Shown: positions 44,264 through 51,009 of the stretch, in pieces
Position numbering within the stretch: position 1 is the stretch's first letter
Layout of the letters: every line of letters starts with the position of its first letter
NCBI RefSeq assembly: GCF_003096355.1
Contig: NZ_QEKI01000005.1
Span: 124,001 to 188,000, forward strand
From: Pontibacter virosus
Lineage (GTDB): Bacteria > Bacteroidota > Bacteroidia > Cytophagales > Hymenobacteraceae
DNA: 64,000 nt
Direction: 5' to 3'
Notes under the pieces: generated by a model
What the model saw: the letters and a program-made list of their open reading frames with translations, nothing else
Database searches by the model: none
Told to the model about the DNA's origin: nothing
Position numbers and translations under genes: made by a program

Positions 44264-44562
44264 TTACAACTGACATCACGGCCGAGGAACTCAAGGAAAG
44301 ACTCGCCAAGGGCGAAACGCCCATCATCATCGACGTTCGCGAAGACTGGGAGCACCAGGAAAGCAGAATTGAGGGTGCACAAAACATCCCACTGGGAGCG
44401 CTGCCGCAGCGCCTCGACGACATTGAAGACTACAAAGACCTGGAGGTGATCGTGCACTGCAAGTCCGGTATGCGGTCTGCCTCTGCCAAAGCTTTCCTGC
44501 AGCAGCAGGGGTTTAAGCAAGTAAGAAATTTGCTTGGTGGTATTACTGGGTACCAAGGTTAA
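44260..44562 (+). CDS. Single-domain rhodanese
   Basis: 100 residues, one rhodanese domain: IIIDVREDWEHQ, GAQNIPLGALPQRL, active-site Cys in IVHCKSGMRSASA, closing LLGGITGY. The active-site loop (CKSGMR) is the sulfurtransferase type. It transfers sulfane sulfur to cyanide or a protein acceptor. ATGA overlap with the T9SS cargo gene gives translational coupling to an unrelated protein. Confidence 0.9.
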   Translation: MITTDITAEELKERLAKGETPIIIDVREDWEHQESRIEGAQNIPLGALPQRLDDIEDYKDLEVIVHCKSGMRSASAKAFLQQQGFKQVRNLLGGITGYQG

Positions 44563-44606
44563 GGTATAAGAGTATAGCTCGAGCGTCTTCGCTCGTGTCT
44601 ACTATA

Positions 44607-44630
44607 GAGGGGCCTCTGGCCCCTTTTTCT
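44607..44630 (+). terminator. Terminator after rhodanese
   Basis: Stem GGGGCC/GGCCCC with a TCT loop and TTTTT. A second small hairpin GAGCG/CGCTC precedes it at 44581-44594. Confidence 0.8.
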
Positions 44631-44639
44631 ATTAAGTGA

Positions 44640-45372
44640 TATTCTAGTAAAGTTGCGGTTTTGCAGGTATAGCTCAACATACCGCAAGTTTAGCTTTAGC
44701 ACAACTTGTGGTGGCACATGGAGCCAGTTTGCAACTGGCGTAGCTGCTGCTGTTGCAGGTATAGCAACTAGTGTTGTATTATAGCTTGCCCTGTCCGGGC
44801 GGGCCTCACTTTTTTCCTTGATGAAAATCGAGGGCCCCTCCCCCCACTCCCTGACCGCTCTTGACAGGGGGACCCCTTCACCCCCAACACAAAATCGTCG
44901 GTGGTGCACCGGACTAAAGTAATCTGCTTTGTAGCTGAGGTGCAAGTAAGCCTTGTTATACCTGACAATGGTGTATAATAGAGGAAACTACAGCGCTTAT
45001 ACCTGTAAATTGGCAGTTACCGGTTCCCCGCCTTAGACAAGGAGGGGCAGGGGTGGTTGGACCCGGTACTGCAAAGAAACTGCTACAGCTACGAAACTTA
45101 TACCTCCCAATTGGTAGGGGCTGAAAGTCCCCTCTGGGGGTAGGGGCCTCTATGAAAGAGAGGGGCAGGTTATAGCAAATGCCTTAACCCTCTGCAACCA
45201 AGATCCTTCCAGGATGACAGACCGGAAAGCAGTTTCAGAAAGTCCCCCTTCGAAGTCGAAGATCCCGGACTTGTTTCGGGAGGGGCAGAAGGATGCTAAT
45301 CATCTGTGAGAATCCTGTTAATCCTGGGGGTAGGGAACTTCTTTTAAAATCCTGCAAATCGTGATTCAGGCA
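44640..45372. repeat. Large mosaic of dispersed repeats
   Basis: About 730 bp without a gene, built from units also seen elsewhere: CAGGTATAGC copies (44652 and 44757), a CCAGTT/AACTGG hairpin near 44730, a GGGCCC-flanked block (44800-44835), the GTATAAGCGCTGTAG plus CCAACCACCCCTGCCCCT block in inverted form (44995-45110), GATCCTTCCAGGATGACA (45198-45219), a CCCGGACTTGTTTCGGGAG block (45249-45282), and an AATCCT-type run interrupted by 15 bases (45308-45372). Several units are inverted relative to 37801-38345. Confidence 0.65.
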
Positions 45373-45373
45373 T

Positions 45374-46660
45374 TTACCCAATCACAAACGGCGTCGGGCT
45401 AAAGCAGAGCAGGAAAATCACAAAAGCCAGTATCCCCAGCACTTTACGAGCTGGCGTAAGTGGCGCTTCGTTTGGACACGAAGGATGGAAGATGCCCATC
45501 AGCCGCGAGAGCAGAAGTCCGAACACCAACCAGCCACTGTAGCCGTCGGCGGCAGGGTATAGCCAGGCGATGCCGACTTGCACCACCATTACGATCAGCA
45601 CCAGGTAGGCGGTGAAGCGCAGTTTTGGGGTGGCGGGCTCAAGCACGAAGAACAGGTAAAGTACATACATCGGCCATGCCCAGATGTAGTTTGTCAGCTC
45701 CGGGAAGGTCTCGGCCAGGCTGTACTGCAAGAGTAACATCCCCAACGCAGCCATCAGACCACGGCGGTTGTCGTGCAAAATGCCCCGGAAGGCGAAGAAC
45801 ACGAAAGGGGCCAGTACAACCAAAAGGCTGTCGTCCCAGAGGGGCTCGCGGTGCGGCGAGATCATCCCCATACCTGCATACACAATGAAGAGCGTGAAAA
45901 AGATCGGCGAAAGCTGGTTGAAGCGCTTATACCCGATCAGGCCATAGAGCACGTGTCCACCGTCCAACTGACCGATGGGGAGTAAGTTGAGCGCCGTGAA
46001 GAACAGGGCCAGGTAACCCGCAAAAAGCAACGGGTAATGGATCACTTCATAAGCATTGGGCACCAGCGCCGGGTCCGCCACATACCTTTCAAAGAACAGG
46101 AAAAGCAGGTTCTTGCCGAGCGAGAAGTTGCCTTCGCCCTGGTACACATACCGGACATAGTCTTGCCCGAACTGCTGGTACTCCGGGTGAATGGTGAAGA
46201 TGAAATCCGGGTCGGGCAGGTGCGTAAAACCGTACCATAGCAAAGGGATCGCCACCACAAAACCGGCCAGCGGGCCGGCAATGCCGATGTCGTAGAACTG
46301 CTGCCTGGAAAAGATGCGGCCCCTGATCCGGATGAAAGCGCCCATCGTGCCGATGGTGGACGTGATGCCAAACCACAGCGGAATATAGTAGGGTAGCGAG
46401 ACGTTGGTGCGGTAATGCTTGGCTGTGAAGTAGTGCCCGAACTCATGCACAGTGAGCACACCCAGGAAAGGTATAGAGAAGTATAGCCCCGCCGCCAACT
46501 CGGCCCAGGTAAAAGTACCCGTCCACGAAAAGCCCTCCGGCCCCCAGAAGAACAGCTTGCCGAAGCGCCACTCGGCCCCGGCAATAGTCGTCGTGATCAG
46601 GGTGAGCACAAAGAGCAGCAGGTGCAGGCTATACCTGTTTTGCTGCTTAGGAAACTGCAT
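45374..46660 (-). CDS. Site-2 protease family membrane metallopeptidase
   Basis: 428 residues from ATG 46660. Zinc motif VHEFGHYF in a membrane segment (about residue 70) and the second S2P motif LLPIGQLDGGHVLYG (about 235). At least eight TMs. No PDZ domain is visible between the two motifs, as in the simpler S2P branch. It cleaves substrates within the membrane; in bacteria this usually releases a sigma factor or clears signal peptides. It overlaps the HAD gene by 14 bp, so the two are translationally coupled. Confidence 0.88.
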   Translation of the reverse strand: MQFPKQQNRYSLHLLLFVLTLITTTIAGAEWRFGKLFFWGPEGFSWTGTFTWAELAAGLYFSIPFLGVLTVHEFGHYFTAKHYRTNVSLPYYIPLWFGITSTIGTMGAFIRIRGRIFSRQQFYDIGIAGPLAGFVVAIPLLWYGFTHLPDPDFIFTIHPEYQQFGQDYVRYVYQGEGNFSLGKNLLFLFFERYVADPALVPNAYEVIHYPLLFAGYLALFFTALNLLPIGQLDGGHVLYGLIGYKRFNQLSPIFFTLFIVYAGMGMISPHREPLWDDSLLVVLAPFVFFAFRGILHDNRRGLMAALGMLLLQYSLAETFPELTNYIWAWPMYVLYLFFVLEPATPKLRFTAYLVLIVMVVQVGIAWLYPAADGYSGWLVFGLLLSRLMGIFHPSCPNEAPLTPARKVLGILAFVIFLLCFSPTPFVIG

Positions 46661-47279
46661 CCTCAAACACCTGGTTGATGGTGAGCGGCGGCTCCAGGAA
46701 GAGCGTCTGCAGGCCCACTTTTCGGGCACTTTCGATGTGCTGGATGCTGTCGTCGATGAAGAGCGTCTCTTCGCGCTTCAGCTCGTTCTGCTCCAGTATC
46801 TGCTCAAACACGATGGCGTCGGGCTTGCGTTGCCCGATCAGGTGCGAGTAGTAGGCCTGCTCAAACAGCGAGTCGAGGCTCGGCATGGTAAAGCTGTGGG
46901 CCACCATCTCGTTGAAGCGCTTCATGTGGATGGCGTTGGTATTGCTGAGCAAGAAGATGCGGTATTTTTTGCCCAGCTCGCGCAGCAACTCAATTCTTTC
47001 GGCCGGAATGTCGAGTAACATGGCATTCCAGGCATCGTCGATTTGCTCATCGGTGGCGTCGAGGTGGTAGGCTTCGCGCAGGTGCTGGCGAAACTCCCCG
47101 GGGCTGCTGTTACCGGTCTCGAAGAGGTCAAATAGGTGAGACTGTGCACGTTGGCTGTACTCGATGGTATGGCCTGCGGTGCAGTACTGCTCCAGCTCGC
47201 GTATGCTTTTAAAGTAATCTATGTTGATGATGACCCCGCCGAGGTCGAAGATGATGTTTTTAACGCTAGTCAGGTCCAC
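46647..47279 (-). CDS. HAD family hydrolase (YihX-like)
   Basis: 210 residues from GTG 47279. HAD motif I IIFDLGGVI, motif II LSNTNAIH, motif III GQRKPDAIVF, motif IV TLFIDDSIQHIESA, as in YihX-type sugar-phosphate phosphatases; the D-L-G-G variant replaces the second Asp of D-x-D, common in this subgroup. The frame stays open to 47384, but that would run into the tRNA gene, so the GTG is preferred. It lies directly upstream of the S2P gene with 14-bp overlap. Confidence 0.85.
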   Translation of the reverse strand: MDLTSVKNIIFDLGGVIINIDYFKSIRELEQYCTAGHTIEYSQRAQSHLFDLFETGNSSPGEFRQHLREAYHLDATDEQIDDAWNAMLLDIPAERIELLRELGKKYRIFLLSNTNAIHMKRFNEMVAHSFTMPSLDSLFEQAYYSHLIGQRKPDAIVFEQILEQNELKREETLFIDDSIQHIESARKVGLQTLFLEPPLTINQVFEDAVS

Positions 47280-47369
47280 GAAATTTTTTGGTCTGGTATT
47301 TGAAATTGTCCCTACAAATATGTAGAATTGCACTCCCAAATCAAAGGAAGCACATTCTTTTAAGGGAAC

Positions 47370-47443
47370 GGGCCTATAGCTCATTCGGTTAGAGCAACTG
47401 ACTCATAATCAGTAGGTGCCTGGTTCGATTCCAGGTGGGCCCA
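47370..47443 (+). tRNA. tRNA with anticodon CAT (elongator Met or lysidine-type Ile2)
   Basis: A 74-nt cloverleaf: acceptor GGGCCTA/TGGGCCC (one T-G pair), anticodon stem ACTGA/TCAGT, loop CTCATAA giving CAT, T arm TGGTTCGATTCCA, discriminator A. The C4-G69 and C5-G68 pairs are among the known TilS recognition pairs, and the CTCATAA loop fits Ile2, so tRNA-Ile(k2CAU) is a real possibility; it is not the initiator. Confidence 0.9.
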
Positions 47444-47450
47444 CAGAAAA

Positions 47451-47666
47451 TCAAGCACTTATCTCGCAGAGAGATAGGTGCTTTTTTTGTTCGCATACGA
47501 TTTGCATACAAGCTTCTAAAGGCAAGATTGCTTTGGAGATAGTGTAAATACGCACATCTTTAGTATCAATGACACATCTTCTCTTCGGAATATTGGCATC
47601 AGTTCTTTTTAATGAAGCTTCTCCGCCTGTTTCACCTATAATGTATTTGTTTTGCAGTGGCCATTG
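47451..47666 (-). pseudogene. Start-less open frame next to tRNA-CAT, likely gene fragment
   Basis: A stop-to-stop frame of 71 codons reads naturally (KYIIGETGGEASLKRTDANI, then CVIDTKDVRIYTISKAI), with no early start codon and its 3' end inside the tRNA terminator hairpin. No family recognised. Composition and regular codon use suggest it once was coding; position at a tRNA 3' flank is where integrated elements leave debris. The rest of 47489-47800 holds the fic regulatory sites. Confidence 0.25.
47454..47488 (+). terminator. Terminator after tRNA-CAT
   Basis: A 12-bp stem AGCACTTATCTC/GAGATAGGTGCT (one mismatch) with a 5-nt loop and seven T. Confidence 0.88.
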
Positions 47667-47680
47667 CTAATTGTATTCAT

Positions 47681-47772
47681 TTTACGGTAAGTCTAATCTA
47701 TTTAATGACCCCCATACCTAATTTTTAAATGTTTTACTGTTAATTTAATACCTTTTAACTATTTTACAGTAA
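47681..47772 (+). promoter_or_regulatory. Three near-palindromic TTTACnGTnA sites upstream of fic
   Basis: TTTACGGTAA (47681-47690), TTTACTGTTAA (47733-47743) and TTTACAGTAA (47763-47772) share the dyad TTAC-n-GTAA. B and C are 30 bp apart, close to three helical turns, and C ends 28 bp before the ATG of fic. The layout suggests cooperative binding of a dimeric repressor. The regulator is unknown; the Fic protein itself is a candidate. Confidence 0.5.
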
Positions 47773-47800
47773 TTTTAATCAGTTTACATATAGGAGATAG

Positions 47801-49306
47801 ATGAAATTACAAACAGTCGGTAGCCTGTGGCTGCAGGAGCACTTTAAATTGACGCGCTTTGTACTGACGCACCGTTCATATATCGGACAGAACGCCAGGT
47901 TGGAGCTGACCCCAAGCGGGGAGGTGAACCAGGTGTATGGTCCGAAATATGTTCCGGCTTCCAACACAGTAATGGCGCACCTGGAGTTCTCTTTAAAGTA
48001 CGATGACCTCCATCTCGCTTTCCTGCAGGCTGTTTTTGTGCTCGTCTCTGAAGAGGAAATAGTAAACTATGTAGCAACCTCCCCAACAGGTAAGTATGCC
48101 CGAAAGATCGGTTTTCTGTACGAATTCCTAACCGGTAGGCAAGTAGTGCTTGCTGTAGCGGTGGGGGGAAATTATGTTGACCTGCTGGAAGAGGGTAAAT
48201 ACTTTACAGGCAAGGCGGTAAAAGTCCAGAAATGGCGCATCAACAACAATTTGCTGGGTACGGCTGCTTTTTGCCCCATCGTACGAAAGACAAGTGCGCT
48301 GGCGGATGTGCTACAACATGACCTGAGGCAGCAAGTAGCCCAGTTAAAAGAAAGTTACGACCTGGATACATTCAGCAGAGCGATACATTACCTGTATAGT
48401 AAGGAAACCCGCTCTTCCTATGAAATCGAAAAAGAGAAGCCCCCGCCCGAAAGAATGGAGCGTTTTATAGCGCTGCTCAGCCATGCCGGCAGGGAGCCAA
48501 GCGAACATTTGTTGGGCGAGGAGAACCTGACGCAACTGCAAAATGCCATTGTCGATCCCCGGTTTGCTGCTTCCGGTTACCGTGACTTTCAGAACTACAT
48601 CGGGCAAACACTCCCAAACTGCGTGGAAATGATTCATTTCATCTGTCCACCACCGGAGTTTGTGCTTTCACTGATGGAAGGTCTGAAAGAAACCGCCACC
48701 AAATCGGAGGGAACTTCCGCTTTGGTAAGAGCAACTGTCATTTCATTTGGGTTTGTTTTTATACATCCATTCGAAGACGGCAACGGCAGGCTGCAGCGTT
48801 TTCTGATTCATGACATGCTCGTAAGGGACAGAGTGGTGCCGGATGGGCTGATCATTCCAGTATCAGCTCACATGCTTAGCCACATGCGCGACTACAACAA
48901 AACACTTGAAAATTACTCCATACCTTTGATGAGGCTGGTACAGTACACCAAAACAGCCTCTGGAGAACTGGAGGTGATCAACAAGAACGAAGTGGAGGGG
49001 TATTTCCGCTACCCGGATCTGACGGACCAAACTATTTTTCTTGCCCACACGATACAGTCGACAATTACCGATGATATACCGCAGGAACTAGCCTTTATTC
49101 AGCGCTATGACGAGGCAAAAAGGGAGCTGCAGCAAATTGTGGACATGCCCGACAAGGAGCTGAATCTGATGATCCTGCTTCTGCACCAGAACAAAGGCAG
49201 TTTTCCGAAGCGCCGGAGAAAAGACTTTGCCAAGCTAACCGACGATGAAATCGAAAGAATGGAGCAGGCGTACCGAAAGGTGTTTGACCTAGCTACTGAT
49301 TTATGA
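47801..49306 (+). CDS. Fic family AMP-transferase with N-terminal inhibitory helix
   Basis: 501 residues. The Fic core motif HPFEDGNGRLQR (about 322-333) has the catalytic His and Mg-binding acidic residue. An auto-inhibitory motif of class II type, SSYEIE (about 205-210), precedes the core. The N-terminal 150 residues include SPTGKYARKIGFLYEFLTGR, a block shared by many long Bacteroidota Fic proteins. The C-terminal 70 residues (LMILLLHQNKGSFPKRRRKD onward) are basic and helical and may bind DNA. Fic enzymes AMPylate Ser/Thr/Tyr of a protein target. GGAG at 47793 gives a rare visible ribosome site. Upstream region is A+T-rich with three palindromic sites. Confidence 0.9.
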   Translation: MKLQTVGSLWLQEHFKLTRFVLTHRSYIGQNARLELTPSGEVNQVYGPKYVPASNTVMAHLEFSLKYDDLHLAFLQAVFVLVSEEEIVNYVATSPTGKYARKIGFLYEFLTGRQVVLAVAVGGNYVDLLEEGKYFTGKAVKVQKWRINNNLLGTAAFCPIVRKTSALADVLQHDLRQQVAQLKESYDLDTFSRAIHYLYSKETRSSYEIEKEKPPPERMERFIALLSHAGREPSEHLLGEENLTQLQNAIVDPRFAASGYRDFQNYIGQTLPNCVEMIHFICPPPEFVLSLMEGLKETATKSEGTSALVRATVISFGFVFIHPFEDGNGRLQRFLIHDMLVRDRVVPDGLIIPVSAHMLSHMRDYNKTLENYSIPLMRLVQYTKTASGELEVINKNEVEGYFRYPDLTDQTIFLAHTIQSTITDDIPQELAFIQRYDEAKRELQQIVDMPDKELNLMILLLHQNKGSFPKRRRKDFAKLTDDEIERMEQAYRKVFDLATDL

Positions 49307-49467
49307 TAGATGTATTTGGTGTTTGAGCAGCAACTGTCACTGTTCACTTTTTTGTTCTGTTCACGGAGCGTGAACATCGATTTTTTGTGAACGCTTTAAC
49401 CAGCATAGCTTTAATTATGCTTGATAGAAGGTATATATCTTGATAATCTTTTGTCCAAGGGTATTGA

Positions 49468-49514
49468 GGGGTAGCTGCTGCGACGTTACATTGTAACGTC
49501 GCAGCAGCTACCCC
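49468..49514. repeat. 47-bp perfect palindrome (23-bp arms, 1-nt centre)
   Basis: Positions 49468-49490 and 49492-49514 are exact reverse complements with a single base between them. Arms begin GGGGTAGCTGCTGCG and end ACGTTACA. No T-run follows on either side, so it is not an ordinary terminator; it could extrude as a cruciform or be a protein site. It lies midway between fic and the susCD terminator. The rest of 49307-49538 has no gene. Confidence 0.92.
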
Positions 49515-49538
49515 GAGCAAATTCCCCACCCCCCAAAA

Positions 49539-49575
49539 CTAAAAAACGCCGCCTCCTTTCGGAGAGCGGCGTTTT
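49539..49575 (-). terminator. Terminator of the susCD operon
   Basis: Stem AAAACGCCGC/GCGGCGTTTT with a 13-nt loop, followed on the minus strand by TTTTTTAGTTTTG. Confidence 0.88.
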
Positions 49576-49600
49576 ATTTAACACTCAACTAAACAAAATC

Positions 49601-51004
49601 TTACTTATCCCACCACACGCGGCCATAGAGGTTGTCCTGTCCGCCGAACTGGCGTTGTACGGCCTCGTTGTAGCTGGCGGCGTTGTTGAAGGATTCGTTA
49701 GCCGGGTAGCTGTTGCGGAGGGGTACTGCTTTGCCGTCTGGCTGCACCAGGTTGTTTGGGTAGCCAGTGCGGCGCCACTCAGCCCAGGCCTCGTAGCCGT
49801 GCATGAACAGGTGCACCCAGCGCTGCGTCGCAATCTGCTCGATGGCGTTGGCCGGGTCGTAGGCAATGCCTTCCTGGCTCAACAGGGACGAAGCACCGGC
49901 TGCGCTACCCGTCCACTGCACCAGCGACTGCTCGATGGCTTTGTTGTAATTGCTCTCGGCTTCTGCATCGCCACCGGCAATCCAGCCACGCTTGGCGGCT
50001 TCTGCTTTGGCAAACAGGGCCTGCGCGTAAGTTACCAGCTGTATGTGTGCGTCCTGCTTCCAGAGGGCCTGGCCCAGCAGCGAGTAGTTGGTCACGTTTG
50101 GCAGACCTTCCACGGTGCCATAAGGTAAGCCTCTGTACTCACCGGATGTACGGGCTGGAGCGCCGTATACCTGCAGCCTTGGGTCGTTTACCGGCTTCAG
50201 CTCGTTTACGAGCGTTTCGGTCAAAGCCCACCACTCGCGGTTCTGGTTCGATACCTGTCCAAACCAGTAGTTCTGGTTGTTGGCGTCGGCCAGGTGACGG
50301 AACACCAGGTTGTCGGCATTGGAGGTCATAATACCGGCTTCCAGGGCCTTGTTGAACTCTGCGGCCCCTTTGGCTGGGTCTACCTCTGACAGGCGCAGGG
50401 CCATCAGCATCCGGATGGTGTTGCCGAGGCGCTTCCACTTGTTAACATCCCCGTTGTACACGATGTCGTTGGAGATGTTGCCGGCCGTGATCTCGCTGTT
50501 GGCCTGCTCCAGCAAAGTGAACAGGTTGTTGTAGATCGACTCCTGGGTGTCATACTTCGGCGTGAAGTTTTCGGCACCTTTCAGGGCCTCACTGTAAGGC
50601 ACATCGCCCCAACGGTCGGTCACATGCCAGAAGTAGTAAGCCTTCAGGATCTTGGCCACTGCCAGCTGGTTATTCACCGGGCCTTCGGTTGCGCTCAGGG
50701 TAGCCGTGGTCAGCACGGTTTCCAGGTTCATGAGTGGTCCCTGGTAGATCCAGTAAAAGCTGGTACCACCATCCGGATAGAGAGAGGCACCCGGATACTG
50801 GGTCTCGGACAGGTACTGGGCATGAAACTGGGCCGAAGGGGAGGCGCTCAGACTAGACAGCGAAAGCGCCGCATTGGCAATCAGCTGCGTACCCGAGGCG
50901 GTACTGGGCTGATTCGGGTTCAAATTGATGTCCTCGTCAAACTTATCGCAGCTTGCCAGCAGAAAGCACGACAAAAGCACTGCATATATTTTCTTCATTC
51001 TCAT
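49601..51004 (-). CDS. SusD/RagB family nutrient-binding lipoprotein
   Basis: 467 residues. Lipobox LLASC (about residue 19). SusD-like fold of the SusD-like_2 branch: INLNPNQPSTASGTQLIANA, then AKILKAYYFWHVTDRWGDVPY (the conserved TPR-type block), WKRLGNTIRMLMALRLSEVD and a late VHLFMHGYEAWAEWRRTG. It forms the lid of the SusC transporter. ATG at 50998 (MKKIYAVLLSC) is an equal alternative. It follows the SusC gene by 5 bp. No glycosidase or regulator is adjacent, so the ligand may not be a polysaccharide. Confidence 0.92.
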   Translation of the reverse strand: MRMKKIYAVLLSCFLLASCDKFDEDINLNPNQPSTASGTQLIANAALSLSSLSASPSAQFHAQYLSETQYPGASLYPDGGTSFYWIYQGPLMNLETVLTTATLSATEGPVNNQLAVAKILKAYYFWHVTDRWGDVPYSEALKGAENFTPKYDTQESIYNNLFTLLEQANSEITAGNISNDIVYNGDVNKWKRLGNTIRMLMALRLSEVDPAKGAAEFNKALEAGIMTSNADNLVFRHLADANNQNYWFGQVSNQNREWWALTETLVNELKPVNDPRLQVYGAPARTSGEYRGLPYGTVEGLPNVTNYSLLGQALWKQDAHIQLVTYAQALFAKAEAAKRGWIAGGDAEAESNYNKAIEQSLVQWTGSAAGASSLLSQEGIAYDPANAIEQIATQRWVHLFMHGYEAWAEWRRTGYPNNLVQPDGKAVPLRNSYPANESFNNAASYNEAVQRQFGGQDNLYGRVWWDK

Positions 51005-51009
51005 CTTCC

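Noticed and set aside
44559..44945. 128-codon minus-strand frame after the rhodanese
   Set aside because: Overlaps the rhodanese terminator and repeat modules; no domain.
47280..47384. N-terminal extension of the HAD hydrolase
   Set aside because: It would run through part of the tRNA-CAT gene; the GTG at 47279 is a better start.
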